Of a DNA stretch of 64,000 nt, positions 47,532 through 58,385 are shown piece after piece (the first letter of the stretch is position 1; each line of letters opens with the position of its first letter). Position numbers and translations under genes: made by a program. The DNA is from Nostoc sp. FACHB-152. Its GTDB lineage: Bacteria; Cyanobacteriota; Cyanobacteriia; Cyanobacteriales; Nostocaceae. The DNA is taken from the NCBI RefSeq assembly GCF_014697475.1, contig NZ_JACJRV010000001.1:1-64000 (forward strand). Direction: 5' to 3'. The notes below the pieces were generated by a model. The model saw only the letters and a list, made by a program, of their open reading frames with translations. It searched no databases and was not told where the DNA came from.

Positions 47532-49754
47532 ATGTCTTTCCCCATTATTCGCAATTTCATTCGTCGTACCCCTTTACAGGCTGTTTTAATTGTGCCGTTT
47601 GTGCTGCAAATATTTGTAGCAGTGGGGTTAACGGGATATCTGGCGTTGCGGAATGGGCAAAAAGCTGTTGATGAGTTAGCCCAGCAATTGCAATGCGAAG
47701 TTGCAGACCGCGTTGATCAGCATTTGGATACTTATTTAGCATTGCCGCATCAGATCAATCAGTTAAATTTAGATGCCATTGAACGAGGAATGCTCAACCT
47801 CACAGACCTTAAAAGTGCTGGGCGTTATTTCTGGAAGCAATCTCAAACTTTCCCACAAATTAGCTTTGTTGGCTACTACTTGCAAGATAATGCTGGGGTA
47901 GGAGCAGGGCGTTGGTTAAAAGGTCACGATATTGTGATCTCTGTGCATCGGGGTGGCCAGCTGAAAGATTTGAGTTATGCTACCGATAATCAAGGAAATC
48001 AGACGAAACTTGTCTATGAAACAGACTATGAAGCAATAGCTGATCCTTGGTATGTCGATACAGTCAAGGCAGGTAAACCAATTTGGAGCCGGATTTACGC
48101 CGCAGAAGGATTTGATAATTATGTAGCTGCTTCTGCGAATACGCCAATTTACGATCAAAACCATAAGCTTTTAGGTGTATTGAGCATTGATTTGCTGCTT
48201 TCGCACATTTCCGAATTTTTGCAACAGATTCGAGTCAGTGCTTCCGGTCAAGTTTTTATCCTAGAACGCAGTGGACGTTTGATTGCTAGTTCTAGCAATC
48301 AAGCTATAGTCTTCAAAAAGAACGACCAACTGGAACGTTACAGCATTTACGATCACCCTGATCCATTGATGCGAGGAATTGCTCTCCAATTACAACAAAA
48401 ATTTCAGGCTCCAGGAAAAATCCAGTCTACTCAACATTTTGATTTTTTGATGAACGGACAGAGAAGGTACGTGCAGGTGAGTCCGTGGCGTGATCAGTTT
48501 GGTCTTGATTGGCTAATTGTTGTTACTATGCCAGAGTCAGATTTTATGGCGCAAATTAATGCTAATACTCAAATTACCGTACTGCTGTGCTTGAGTGCAT
48601 TAGCGATCGCTACTTTGCTGGGTATCCTCACATCTGGCTGGATTACGCAACCGATATTAGCATTAAACCAAGCCTCCAAAGCGATCGCAGATGGCAACTT
48701 AAATCAACAGGTAATTACTAGTCGAATTCAAGAACTAGAAGCACTAGGAAAATCTTTTAACCAAATGGCTGCCCAACTGCAAATATCATTTACCGCCTTA
48801 GAGGGCATCAATGCAGAATTAGAAGATCGTGTTGCACAACGCACCCAAGAGTTGAGTTACAAAAATACCCAACTTAATCAAACTCTGGCAGAACTAAACC
48901 GTACTCAGACTCAGATGATTCAAGCTGAGAAAATGTCTGCACTTGGACAGATGGTGGCAGGTGTGGCACATGAAATCAATAATCCCGTTAACTTTATCTA
49001 TGGCAACCTGTTTCACATCAACACCTACATAAAAGATTTAATGTCCTTAGTAGAGGCTTATCAACAGTATGTGTTGAATCCTCCACTAGCTATCCAAAAC
49101 AAGATAAAACAGATCGATCTTGAATTTTTGACTCAAGACCTGAGCAATCTATTACAGTCTATGCAAGTTGGGGCAGAACGTATTCGTGAAATTGTTTTGT
49201 CTTTACGCAATTTTTCCCGACTCGATGAAGCCGAATTAAAAGCGGTCGATTTGCATGAAGGGCTAAATAATACACTGTTGATTTTGCATCACCGCCTTGA
49301 GGCAACTGCAAATCGTCCAGCGATTGAAGTGATCAAAGATTACAGCGAGCTGCCGCTAGTAGAATGTTATGCTGGACAGATGAATCAAGTTTTTATGAAT
49401 CTGTTAACCAATGCGATTGATGCTCTTGAAGAATCGCATTCAGGAAAAACTTGGCAAGCAATTGAGTCTAATCCTCAAATTATTCGCATTTCTACTGCAC
49501 TCAAAGACAGCAATTACGTCCAAATTACCATTGCAGATAATGGGATTGGTATTCCAGAAGATGTGCGATCGCTAATTTTTAATCCCTTTTTTACGACCAA
49601 ACCCATAGGCAAAGGAACAGGTTTAGGACTTTCTATCAGCTATCAAATCATTACCGAAAAGCATCACGGTAAACTTGAGTGTGATTCTACTCTTCAACAA
49701 GGCACCAAGTTTTATATTGAAATTCCTGTAATTAGTGTTTATCCTCACCTATGA
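47532..49754 (+). CDS. dCache-HAMP sensor histidine kinase
   Basis: A 740-residue membrane sensor. One helix (residues 15-35) precedes a large periplasmic double-Cache domain (about 45-330, with [14 protein letters not shown] and [14 protein letters not shown]-like blocks), a second helix follows near 350, then HAMP, a coiled coil, and HisKA with [16 protein letters not shown]. The ATPase domain has [19 protein letters not shown] and [11 protein letters not shown]. dCache domains usually bind amino acids or other small ligands. I start at the ATG 47532; the TTG at 47505 lacks support. Its kinase core is a close paralogue of that at 20932-22377. Confidence 0.92.
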   Translation: MSFPIIRNFIRRTPLQAVLIVPFVLQIFVAVGLTGYLALRNGQKAVDELAQQLQCEVADRVDQHLDTYLALPHQINQLNLDAIERGMLNLTDLKSAGRYFWKQSQTFPQISFVGYYLQDNAGVGAGRWLKGHDIVISVHRGGQLKDLSYATDNQGNQTKLVYETDYEAIADPWYVDTVKAGKPIWSRIYAAEGFDNYVAASANTPIYDQNHKLLGVLSIDLLLSHISEFLQQIRVSASGQVFILERSGRLIASSSNQAIVFKKNDQLERYSIYDHPDPLMRGIALQLQQKFQAPGKIQSTQHFDFLMNGQRRYVQVSPWRDQFGLDWLIVVTMPESDFMAQINANTQITVLLCLSALAIATLLGILTSGWITQPILALNQASKAIADGNLNQQVITSRIQELEALGKSFNQMAAQLQISFTALEGINAELEDRVAQRTQELSYKNTQLNQTLAELNRTQTQMIQAEKMSALGQMVAGVAHEINNPVNFIYGNLFHINTYIKDLMSLVEAYQQYVLNPPLAIQNKIKQIDLEFLTQDLSNLLQSMQVGAERIREIVLSLRNFSRLDEAELKAVDLHEGLNNTLLILHHRLEATANRPAIEVIKDYSELPLVECYAGQMNQVFMNLLTNAIDALEESHSGKTWQAIESNPQIIRISTALKDSNYVQITIADNGIGIPEDVRSLIFNPFFTTKPIGKGTGLGLSISYQIITEKHHGKLECDSTLQQGTKFYIEIPVISVYPHL

Positions 49755-49760
49755 CTTAGA

Positions 49761-49793
49761 CCGTTTCACTTTAAGTTTGATACAAATAGGCCT
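49761..49793 (+). repeat. 33-bp dispersed repeat, copy 3
   Basis: Identical over all 33 bases to 24676-24708. It begins seven bases after the kinase stop codon and ends seven bases before the end of the convergent ABC transporter gene. Confidence 0.85.
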
Positions 49794-49799
49794 AGGAAA

Positions 49800-52682
49800 C
49801 TACGCCATTTGCCGAGCCATCAATTGAGTAAATAATCCCTCAACTGTAACTAGTTCATCAAAGCTGCCTTGTTGGACAATCCGACCGGCTTGGAGTACAT
49901 AAATACGGTGAGCTTTGCGGATAGTACTTAGACGGTGAGCGATCGCAATCCGCGTCACTTGTAACTGTTCTAGATTTTGGCTGACAATAGCTTGGGTTTT
50001 ATTATCTAAAGCACTGGTAGCTTCATCAAAAAGCAGAACTTTGGGTTTTAATGCCAAAGCACGGGCAATTAGTAATCTCTGGCGTTGTCCCGCAGAAATA
50101 TTACTAGCACCTTCGCTAATTACAGTGTACATTTGCATTGGCATGGCTGCGATATCATCTGCTAAACCAGCCTGACGGGCTGCTTCCCAGGCTTCATCTA
50201 AGGTGAGTGGAGTACCACAAGCAATATTTTCAAAAATGGATGTAGAGATTAACTGACCATTTTGTAAGACCACACCCAACTGGCGACGGACTGCATCTAC
50301 ATCTAATCGTGCTAGGTCTTGACCATCGTAGTAAATTTTACCTGCTGTGGGAGATTCAAATCCTAGTAGCAAGCGGAAAATAGTTGATTTACCACTACCA
50401 GAAGGGCCGACAATGGCGATAAATTCACCTGGTTGAGCAGATATATTCACATCATTTAAAGTTAGCAGCCCAGCTTGACGGTAACGGAAATTGACACGTT
50501 CAATCACAATTTCGCCCCTAATTTGCCCAGGATCGCTTTTAGTCGCATCAACTTCGGGAATTGTAGCCAGAATTGGCTGGGTACGTTTCCATTGGGGGAT
50601 TACAGGCAAAACTTCTGTAACTGTACTACTGAGGTCTGTTGTACCCTTGAGAAAGTTACTCAAAGCTGCATTGAAAGCTAAGTAAGTCCCTAAAGATAGG
50701 GCAATTTCGCCGGAACTGGGGTTCGGCTGCATCAGTCCGGCGGTAAACCAAAAAATCAAGCCAGAAGTGATGTTGGGCATAACTGTATTAAAAATAGCTA
50801 CAGTATCTTCCACTTGTTGAGTGCTGAGTTCTAGCTTGATTTGCCGATTGTAGTTTTGAATCCAAGTTGCAAAAGCACGCTCTTGAGCGCCAGCAATATG
50901 CAGTTTAGAAATGCCATTAATTAGTTGTACTGTTTGTCCCAGAATATTTCCTTGTAATTCCAGCAACCGAGGAACCTTACGCAGCAAAATTAAACTAGCA
51001 ACAGTGGTGACAATTAGTATAACTATGGTGACAGCAACGGCAACTAAAGCTAATTTGGAGTTGTAATAAAATAATTGTCCTAAATAAAATAAGGCGAACA
51101 AACTGCTAATTAAATTAATCAGAGTTCTACCACTCAGTTGACGGCGGATAGTACTAATTGATGAGACACGAGACTGAAGATCGCCAATTGTATATTCTCG
51201 AAAAAAGGATAAAGGTAAATTTAACAACCGATCCCATACGGCTGCTTGGGTAGCATCGTCGCCAGCCGTTTCTATTCGCAGTGTAGCCAAACCTTGAGCT
51301 AAAAGAAATAAAGCTGTGCCAAGACTAGCAATTAGTAACCCAAAACCGATTTGTACTAATAATATTTTGTTGCTGTCAGGTATGGCATTATCAATAATCA
51401 TGCCTGTGCAGTAGGCGGTGAGCATTCCTATAAGTGTCACACCAACGCCAGTCCCTAAGATAACTGTTAAATCTTTAGCACGACCTTTAAAAGCAAATTG
51501 CAGTAACTCCCAAGCTGTCAGGGCGTGATTGGGCAAAGACCGATAAATTGTGTAAGCGATGGGAGCGAGTGTATCCGCAATGCGTCGTGTCACAGGTACA
51601 CGACATCGCTCTACAGGATCAAGCAGTTGGTAGCTATGGGGCGAAAGCGGTAACAGGGCTACTGGTTGATTTTCTTGTTGGGTGTAGGCGACTAAAGGGC
51701 CGCTATCTTTTTGCCACCATTTACCTGTCAAAGTCACCCGACGTATACGTATGCGTGAGGCTCTAGCGATCGCTTCTAATGGTTCCACAAAGCGTTGATA
51801 TGCCTGTGAATTCACCGGGGGGCGGATTTTGATTCCCAAAACTCTACCCACAGCACCAGCCGCCGTTAATAACGGTGTGCTTTCAAACCCAAAGTCCTGG
51901 ACTTGGGGATTCAAGGTTGAGGCTAGTTCCCGTAAGGCTTTGTCTGTGGTTTGGTGACTGTGCTGTTGGCGATCGCGCAATCGCAAAATCTCCGTTTGCG
52001 CTGCTTGTTGGTCTAAAAGGTCGATACAGTTCAGAACTTGAGTATGCAGTTGGGACAATCCTGTTAGTAAGATATCTGCATTACCTAAGTCAGTCGTTTG
52101 ATAAACTACCAGTTCTGCCTCAGCAGCCGATTCTAACCAGATACAATCACAAACAGGAAAAATACCTGTAGTTGTGGTCACAGGTAATTCTGCCATGCCT
52201 AAAAAGTGTGCCGTTCCTTGTTGCAGTTTTACCCAACGGATCATCCCTGCTTGAGGTTGGCAATTTTCACCATGCGTGAGGGTAATTGTTTCTTTGCCTA
52301 CCAATACCCTGTGGATTTTGGGCATAGGCACTTGAGCAACTATATTACCTAATTGCGTCACCCAATTTTCTACCCAGGCAATTGCTCGCATATCTGCATC
52401 GGCAATCAATTGGGCGAAACGTTCTTGGTCTACTTGCAGCAATTTAGTTTCACCAATCGGGACTGCCAAAATTTGCCGCTCGGTTTGAGGTGCAGTTCCA
52501 AACAAGGCACCCTCTTTTTCAACACTGCCTAGATAACGACGAGTTCCTGCAACCTCGCCATTTTTCACGGTGACCACAAACAATGCGATCGCTCCAGACT
52601 GAACTACCCATAATTTTTCCGGATCGTTCAGCAGCATCGGTTCATTGCCGTTGACGATGTAAATTTGTCCAGATATAGCCAT
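49800..52682 (-). CDS. NHLM-type bacteriocin export ABC protein (second component)
   Basis: A 960-residue ABC exporter half with an unusually long N-terminal part. Residues 1-110 resemble a cyclic-nucleotide-binding-type module without a clear ligand motif, and a further soluble region extends to about 400. A membrane domain (410-680) and an ATPase follow with Walker A GPSGSGKST, signature SAGQRQRLLIARAL and Walker B KVLLFDEATSALD. In NHLM systems this protein works with the C39-ABC protein and HlyD protein, which are encoded immediately upstream here. It has no C39 peptidase domain. Confidence 0.9.
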   Translation of the reverse strand: MAISGQIYIVNGNEPMLLNDPEKLWVVQSGAIALFVVTVKNGEVAGTRRYLGSVEKEGALFGTAPQTERQILAVPIGETKLLQVDQERFAQLIADADMRAIAWVENWVTQLGNIVAQVPMPKIHRVLVGKETITLTHGENCQPQAGMIRWVKLQQGTAHFLGMAELPVTTTTGIFPVCDCIWLESAAEAELVVYQTTDLGNADILLTGLSQLHTQVLNCIDLLDQQAAQTEILRLRDRQQHSHQTTDKALRELASTLNPQVQDFGFESTPLLTAAGAVGRVLGIKIRPPVNSQAYQRFVEPLEAIARASRIRIRRVTLTGKWWQKDSGPLVAYTQQENQPVALLPLSPHSYQLLDPVERCRVPVTRRIADTLAPIAYTIYRSLPNHALTAWELLQFAFKGRAKDLTVILGTGVGVTLIGMLTAYCTGMIIDNAIPDSNKILLVQIGFGLLIASLGTALFLLAQGLATLRIETAGDDATQAAVWDRLLNLPLSFFREYTIGDLQSRVSSISTIRRQLSGRTLINLISSLFALFYLGQLFYYNSKLALVAVAVTIVILIVTTVASLILLRKVPRLLELQGNILGQTVQLINGISKLHIAGAQERAFATWIQNYNRQIKLELSTQQVEDTVAIFNTVMPNITSGLIFWFTAGLMQPNPSSGEIALSLGTYLAFNAALSNFLKGTTDLSSTVTEVLPVIPQWKRTQPILATIPEVDATKSDPGQIRGEIVIERVNFRYRQAGLLTLNDVNISAQPGEFIAIVGPSGSGKSTIFRLLLGFESPTAGKIYYDGQDLARLDVDAVRRQLGVVLQNGQLISTSIFENIACGTPLTLDEAWEAARQAGLADDIAAMPMQMYTVISEGASNISAGQRQRLLIARALALKPKVLLFDEATSALDNKTQAIVSQNLEQLQVTRIAIAHRLSTIRKAHRIYVLQAGRIVQQGSFDELVTVEGLFTQLMARQMA

Positions 52683-52714
52683 TTTAATAATTGATAATTA
52701 GTAAAAAATTTTTT

Positions 52715-54937
52715 TTATAAAGCTTCGCCTTCGGTGCGGAGTAATTGTGAATACACCCCTTCCTGATGCCACAATTCTTGGTGTCTGCCTCGTTGTACTA
52801 CCTTGCCGCGTTGTAAAACAATAATTTCATCACAGTCGCGGATTGTACTTAAGCGATGGGCAACAATAATACAAGTGCATCCACGCCGCCGGAGATTTTC
52901 ATCAATGATTTTTTCTGTTTCCACATCTAAAGCACTGGTGGCTTCATCGAGAATCAGTACAGAGGGATTATTCACCAAAGCGCGGGCAATTTCTAGCCTT
53001 TGTCTTTGACCTTGACTTAAATTGGCAGCACCTTCGCTGAGTGTGGCATCATATCCTCCAGGTAGGGAGGATATCACATCTGCGATCGCTGCATCTTCAC
53101 AAGCTGCAATTAAATTCTTTTCCGGAATTGTCCCATCCCAGAGAGTTAAATTTTCTCTGACAGTACCGCTAAACAATTGAATATCTTGTTCTACCATCCC
53201 GACAGAGTTAATCATTAACTCATAGGTAATTTGGCTGCGCGGTTGACCATCAAAATAAATCTCTCCTTCCCAAGGTTGATAAACTCCTGCAATTAATTTG
53301 GCAATTGTAGACTTACCAGAACCACTACCCCCTACCAAAGCAATGCGCTGTCCGGGTTTAATTGAGAGATGAAAATTGGCAATCACTGGTGGGTCGGCGG
53401 AACTATAGCCAAAAGTGAGATTTCGTAACTCAACGTAACCCTGCAATTTAGGTACAGTAGTGGTTAAAGTTCCTTGAGTGATTTCTTTGTGTGCTAATTG
53501 CGGATCTATAGGATTGTTGAGAACATCATCTAAGCGAATTAAATTACCTTCTAGTTCTTGCAGAGTCGCACCAAAATTGAGCAGATTATTGATTGGCTGC
53601 TGAAAACTCTGCATCAAGCCTTGAAAAGCAACCAACATCCCAATGCTGAGATGTCCATTCATCACCCGGAAACCGCCGACGACTAACAACAGCATCACCG
53701 AAAGACCAGATAGTAACTTGGGTAATACTAAAAAAATTTGGTTAGTCACCCCTAATTCCTGTTGAGAATTGAGAGCTTTGGTGTAGTAACCAGACCAACG
53801 ACCAAAAAAATCAGATTCTAAACCAGAAGCTTTGAGAGTTTCGATATTTTGCAGACCTGCTATAGATGCACCCGCAGCCTTACCATATTCTTGGATCAAG
53901 CGTTGATTTGCATCTACGCGCTGACGAGAAATTTTTTGTAATACGAAAATATTAACGATCGCAAAGCTAACTACAATTACCGTTAGCACCCAGTCATATT
54001 GCACCATGACTAGAGCATAAAAAAATACCATCATCGCATCAATTAAAGTCGTCGCCAACTGTCCAGAAAGCACCTGTGCGACTTGATCGTTAAGATTAAT
54101 GCGATTGCTAATTTCTCCGGCAAAACGTTGAGAGTAAAAACTTACAGGTAAACGCAGAATATGCCAGAGAAAACCACTAGACATCGAAATTGCTAGTTTA
54201 ATTTTCAGACGGCGCAGATAACGCAAGCGCAGTAAAGTCAGCCATCCTTGAATGATCGTAGTAATTGCGATCGCCAGCAGTAAAGGACGTAACCAGAACT
54301 GCCGTTCTTGAATTAAAATATCATCTACAAAAATTTGACTGAATACAGGTATTATTAACCCAATAATTGTCAGGAAAAATCCCACAATCATGGCATAAAA
54401 TAAAGCACCCAGCGACCCTTGCAGCCGCTTCCAAAGCGATAGAATCGGGCTGGGTTTATCTCCACCTTTGACAAAATCCGGGCCTGGTGACATCGCTAAC
54501 ACCACTCCCGTATATGCCTGATCAAATTCCTCGATAGAGATAGTACGTGATCCGGAAGCAGGATCATTTATATATACGTGAGAACCGCCAAAACCCTCAA
54601 CAACTACATAGTGGCTGAAGTTCCAAAACACAATATATGGAGGCGGCAACTTTTGTAGTTCGTCTAGGTCTTTTCTATAGCCTGTAGCTTGTAAACCATA
54701 GTTTTTAGCGGCTTTCACCATGTAAGAAGCTTTACTACCATTGCGAGAAACGCCACACTCCCGACGTAGTTCTGGCAAAGGTACATACCGACCGTAATAA
54801 CTTAAAATAATTCCGACAGCCGCAGCACCACATTCAACGGCTTCCATTTGCAGCAACGTCGGTGTTCTGACACGTTTACCTCTACCTAACAGGAGTTGTT
54901 GCAGATATATCACTAAAGGAGTCTTAATAAATGCCAC
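52715..54937 (-). CDS. C39 peptidase-containing ABC exporter (NHLM system)
   Basis: A 740-residue peptidase-containing ABC transporter, which cuts after the Gly-Gly of a leader and exports the core peptide. The C39 residues are Gln30, Cys36 (LLQMEAVECGAA), His109 (FWNFSHYVVVEG) and Asp125 (INDPASG). Membrane helices span 195-450, and the ATPase has GGSGSGKST, LSQGQRQRLEIARAL and VLILDEATSALD. The GTG start has GAGG at good distance. It overlaps the HlyD gene by 14 bases, so translation is coupled. The expected substrate is the Nif11-leader precursor at 58766, which has a Gly-Gly site. Confidence 0.94.
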   Translation of the reverse strand: MAFIKTPLVIYLQQLLLGRGKRVRTPTLLQMEAVECGAAAVGIILSYYGRYVPLPELRRECGVSRNGSKASYMVKAAKNYGLQATGYRKDLDELQKLPPPYIVFWNFSHYVVVEGFGGSHVYINDPASGSRTISIEEFDQAYTGVVLAMSPGPDFVKGGDKPSPILSLWKRLQGSLGALFYAMIVGFFLTIIGLIIPVFSQIFVDDILIQERQFWLRPLLLAIAITTIIQGWLTLLRLRYLRRLKIKLAISMSSGFLWHILRLPVSFYSQRFAGEISNRINLNDQVAQVLSGQLATTLIDAMMVFFYALVMVQYDWVLTVIVVSFAIVNIFVLQKISRQRVDANQRLIQEYGKAAGASIAGLQNIETLKASGLESDFFGRWSGYYTKALNSQQELGVTNQIFLVLPKLLSGLSVMLLLVVGGFRVMNGHLSIGMLVAFQGLMQSFQQPINNLLNFGATLQELEGNLIRLDDVLNNPIDPQLAHKEITQGTLTTTVPKLQGYVELRNLTFGYSSADPPVIANFHLSIKPGQRIALVGGSGSGKSTIAKLIAGVYQPWEGEIYFDGQPRSQITYELMINSVGMVEQDIQLFSGTVRENLTLWDGTIPEKNLIAACEDAAIADVISSLPGGYDATLSEGAANLSQGQRQRLEIARALVNNPSVLILDEATSALDVETEKIIDENLRRRGCTCIIVAHRLSTIRDCDEIIVLQRGKVVQRGRHQELWHQEGVYSQLLRTEGEAL

Positions 54938-56540
54938 TCACAGACCTCAAAATTGGGAAAATAAAGGTAATGGGCGCTCGTTCTTCTACCGTTACACGTA
55001 CCACTGTAGTAGTTCCAGAAGAAATTTTGAGTTGGGGGCCAGCTGAAGAAGACCATTTGTAGCCACTGGCAGTTTTGGGATCTAATTCTAGATTGCCCAA
55101 TACTTGCAGTACACCATCTTGCTTGTTGGATACCAATCCTGCTGCTAATTCCGGATTCCCCACCTCTTTGGCGACTGCTTCTTGAGTAATCGGAAATGCG
55201 GAGACATTCGCCACATTCCCAACAATACCGCCAAAGCGTTCTCGCTTCACAGTTTGGGGTGTAATTTGCATCTGCATTCCTGGTTGAATTTTCTTCCCAT
55301 CGGCGATGGGAAAATAGGTGATACCCACCAGTTGGCTATTAGGGTTTTCCGCGTCTATGCTGGCTAAACGAGTTCCCGCAGATATAACTTCACCAGGGTT
55401 AACCGTGATTTCCAAAATTCGTCCAGAAACTTGGCTAATAATTTGGCTATTTTTTTGCAGTTCTAGTTCTAATTGGGAAATATTACTTTTAACTTCTTGA
55501 ATTTCTTTGGTGCGTAAGGTGGCTTCTTGGAGGTTTTGTTTAGCCAGATTGGATTCTTGACTATCCAATGTTTTTAAATCAGCCTGTAGTTTAGCAATTT
55601 GATTTAAGTTATTGAGATAAGATTGTTCTGTATTAGTTTCATCAACTTCCAGCTTTTGCAGTTCGGAGCGGATACTCGCAATTTCATTTAGGTTGTTAAT
55701 ATATTTTTCTTGACTATCATTTTCTCTGACTTCCAGTTCTTTGAACTGAGTTTCTAGTTGCGCTATATCTTCTACTTTTCGCAAGTATTCTTCTTGAGCT
55801 TGTACAAATGTATCATCTGAAATCACTTTCTGTTCTAAAAGCGATCGCCGACTCTCGACTCTTTTATTTAGCAGTGGTAGTTGTGCTTTCGCCGCTTGAA
55901 TTCGCTGCTGAAAAGCTTGACGCTGCTGGAGGAGGGATTCACGATTTGTTTTTTGCAGGATGGGAACTAAAGCTTCCAACTCTTTGATTCTTTGCTGGAG
56001 TTGGCGACGTTGTTTGGCAATAGATTGTTGGCTTTTCGTCCTTAAAATCGGAGTTAGTGTTTGCAACTCTCGAATTTGTTGTTGGGCATTTTGACGTTGT
56101 TGCTCAATAGTTTGTTTTGTTTGGATATTTTCTTTGCCTTGCAATGAACTAACAGCTTTATCTTGGCTCATTAACGAAGCTAGTTTATATTGCTGTTGTT
56201 GCAATTGCTTTTGCATTTTAGATTGGTCAATAATTGCTAAGATATCTCCTTTTTTAACCTTATCTCCTACTTTGAAATTCAATTGCATTAATTGTCCAGA
56301 AGTTTCTGATTGCAGTGCAATTACTTTACTGGGATAAACCAGTACTCCTTGACCTTCAATAGTGATAGGAATGCGGCCAAAAATACCCCAAATGAAAGTA
56401 GCTGATACCAATAACCCTAAAGATGTCAGGGGTAGCCAGCTTTGAGGGCTGACCACTTGTATCAGCTGATCTAATCTTTCAGGTGAAGACAAACGCTCCA
56501 GTGATTCTTTTCTAAATAGATTGCGCTTTTGAGCTAACAT
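54924..56540 (-). CDS. NHLM-type HlyD membrane-fusion protein
   Basis: A 538-residue periplasmic adaptor with one N-terminal helix (SLGLLVSATFIWGIFG), a lipoyl half-motif (LMQLNFKVGDKVKKGDILAII), a long coiled coil of 280 residues and a C-terminal beta region. The coiled coil shows internal repetition: three units built on QQRQ..QQ.RELQ.L.PIL at about 147-235, and a second pair NNLNEIAS...ELQKLEVDE and NNLNQIAK...DLKTLDSQE. Homology of the second pair suggests recent duplication. It links the two ABC proteins to the outer membrane export path. Confidence 0.92.
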   Translation of the reverse strand: MLAQKRNLFRKESLERLSSPERLDQLIQVVSPQSWLPLTSLGLLVSATFIWGIFGRIPITIEGQGVLVYPSKVIALQSETSGQLMQLNFKVGDKVKKGDILAIIDQSKMQKQLQQQQYKLASLMSQDKAVSSLQGKENIQTKQTIEQQRQNAQQQIRELQTLTPILRTKSQQSIAKQRRQLQQRIKELEALVPILQKTNRESLLQQRQAFQQRIQAAKAQLPLLNKRVESRRSLLEQKVISDDTFVQAQEEYLRKVEDIAQLETQFKELEVRENDSQEKYINNLNEIASIRSELQKLEVDETNTEQSYLNNLNQIAKLQADLKTLDSQESNLAKQNLQEATLRTKEIQEVKSNISQLELELQKNSQIISQVSGRILEITVNPGEVISAGTRLASIDAENPNSQLVGITYFPIADGKKIQPGMQMQITPQTVKRERFGGIVGNVANVSAFPITQEAVAKEVGNPELAAGLVSNKQDGVLQVLGNLELDPKTASGYKWSSSAGPQLKISSGTTTVVRVTVEERAPITFIFPILRSVSGIY

Positions 56541-56792
56541 TTATATTCAACTTTATAAAACTTATAGACAAAATCAATTCGTAACTTATGACTTACGGGA
56601 AAAGACTCTCAAATAGGAAACAGGCAATAGGGAACAGGCAATAGGGAATAGGGCAATAAGATAAGAATAGTGTTTCTTCTATATTTTGCTGGCGAGGATG
56701 CTTATATTTGATTTTTTTCAAAAATCAGTATATTGTTACCTATCTTCTTTACTGTTGCCTATTGCCTATTGCCTGACTACATCATTGCCTGT
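56541..56792. repeat. Short tandem repeat hairpin region
   Basis: GGCAATAGGGAACAGGCAAT near 56625 and its complement CCTATTGCCTATTGCC near 56755 can pair across about 110 bases. The TTGCCTATTGCCTATTGCC motif also occurs at 15950. No gene is seen between HlyD and the GNAT gene. Confidence 0.5.
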
Positions 56793-57671
56793 TTAAATTA
56801 ATTTCAAAGTACCTCTGCTTTCGTCAATCGAATTCAAGTAAGGCGACCAACGATTTCTGACAAATGCCACCATAGATTTATGAAAAGATGGTACAGTCCA
56901 AATTCCGTGAGGAATATTTGCTTTCAGTTGACGTTCACAAGCTTCAGCATAGAGGCTAATAATCCGCCCCATTTTCTGCAAATCTTCTCTGACAAAACTA
57001 CAGGTGTAGCGTATGGTATCGGGAGCAATCCGATGGTTAATTACCCACCCTACTACTTGCCCTTCATAACGCAAACCTAAACTATTCAATGGTTCTAAAT
57101 TGTCTTCATAATTAAAAGGAACCAAGTCTTCAGGAATCCAAGGCTGGGTTTGCTGTTGCTGTAGAATAGCCTGCCGTTCTTGTGGAGTGATTTCTTGCCA
57201 AGGGAAGATACTATAGGAGCTAGGAAGGCGACTGTATCTTTTGAGCCAATTAGCTTCCATGACTTTATCGGCTTCGCCTCTGCAAACCAATGTGCGGGTT
57301 TGGGGTGGTGTCCAGTTGCGCTTTTCTAACAGATGTTCTAAAGCCCTAGTTGTCGGCTTTCCTGTGGTGTAACTTAGCTGAATTATCTTACAGCCTCTTG
57401 ATTGTAATTCTGTTTCTACACGGCTGAGTAAGGCAGTACCAACGCCCTTACCCCTGTTTTCCATAGCAACGAATATAGAAAATATAATAGCGATGCGGTC
57501 TTGAACAATTTGTGCCAGAACTAAACCAATTGGTTGTTGATTTTTAGTAGCCCCAATTGCCACAATCCTATCGTCAGTATCTAGCTTGTGCAGTAAATAT
57601 TGATAACTGGGGAAAGTCATCCATTCATATTCATTTGCGGTAGAGTTATTTAGGAGATTTAATTGATACAT
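56793..57671 (-). CDS. GNAT acetyltransferase in the lanthipeptide locus
   Basis: A 292-residue protein with an N-terminal GNAT domain (acetyl-CoA loop RGKGVGTALLSRVE at about 72-85) and a second degenerate GNAT-like half (residues 165-285, LRYEGQVVGWVINHRIAP). It lies ten bases after the 2OG oxygenase gene and is therefore co-expressed with it. In RiPP loci such enzymes can acetylate the product or confer self-protection. Which of these applies here is open. Confidence 0.82.
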   Translation of the reverse strand: MYQLNLLNNSTANEYEWMTFPSYQYLLHKLDTDDRIVAIGATKNQQPIGLVLAQIVQDRIAIIFSIFVAMENRGKGVGTALLSRVETELQSRGCKIIQLSYTTGKPTTRALEHLLEKRNWTPPQTRTLVCRGEADKVMEANWLKRYSRLPSSYSIFPWQEITPQERQAILQQQQTQPWIPEDLVPFNYEDNLEPLNSLGLRYEGQVVGWVINHRIAPDTIRYTCSFVREDLQKMGRIISLYAEACERQLKANIPHGIWTVPSFHKSMVAFVRNRWSPYLNSIDESRGTLKLI

Positions 57672-57681
57672 ATGTCACCTT

Positions 57682-58374
57682 TTACCAGTGAATTTGCCAA
57701 CAGTTTTGATATTTGATCCCGTGACCTTGAAGCGTAATTCTTTCGTCGTTTGGTTGTAATTTTGTGGCTGGAGCAATTTGATGCACTGCATAACCAGAAT
57801 GCATTACTAAATTACCTACTTGATAGGGATAAAAAGTTTTGTCGCGCTGACTGGCTAATTTTTCTAGTTCTAAATTGCTCAGTTTCTTGGCTTCTTCATA
57901 CTGCACATCCCAAACATTTAGCCCTCCCCCATGTTCTGGCAAGTTAATTGTGAGGGTGAAAGAAATAGGATGGTTAAAATCTACTTCTGGTGAAGGTTGC
58001 CAGTGAAACATATAGGACTTATCAAAATGAATTGAGCCTACAGGATGAGTAAATGCTGGGTGCGATAAGAAAATATGGAATCCTGGTAAAGCTAAATTGT
58101 CTGGATATGTGATGGGTGCTTGCAAATATTCTGCCAGGATTTCTGCCAAGCGATCGTATAACCAGCCGAAGCGATCGCGCAAAATAGAGTTATGGTGTTT
58201 TACTTCTTTGTAGTACCCCTGTTTGTCTTGCGGTACATCAATATAACTAGCCAATCCCAATGTATAGAAAGGTAATAGAGGATGTCTTTGAATCCACTTT
58301 TCTTTTAGTTCGTGTACTGTCTGATAAACTTCTTTTGTTTCTGCGTTTGTTAGCAATTCAATTTCAGTGAGCAT
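57682..58374 (-). CDS. 2OG-Fe(II) oxygenase-like tailoring enzyme
   Basis: A 230-residue jelly-roll protein. The candidate iron facial triad is His116 and Asp118 (SIHFDKSYMFHW) with His198 (GYAVHQIAP), and Arg212 (NDERITLQGHG) would bind 2-oxoglutarate. I chose the ATG at 58374 because AAAGGAAAG lies just upstream, and the GTG at 58389 overlaps that site. The family is not one that I can name exactly. It sits between the precursor peptide and the export genes. Peptide hydroxylation is the natural guess, either of Asp/Asn or of another residue. Confidence 0.72.
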   Translation of the reverse strand: MLTEIELLTNAETKEVYQTVHELKEKWIQRHPLLPFYTLGLASYIDVPQDKQGYYKEVKHHNSILRDRFGWLYDRLAEILAEYLQAPITYPDNLALPGFHIFLSHPAFTHPVGSIHFDKSYMFHWQPSPEVDFNHPISFTLTINLPEHGGGLNVWDVQYEEAKKLSNLELEKLASQRDKTFYPYQVGNLVMHSGYAVHQIAPATKLQPNDERITLQGHGIKYQNCWQIHW

Positions 58375-58385
58375 ACACTTTCCTT

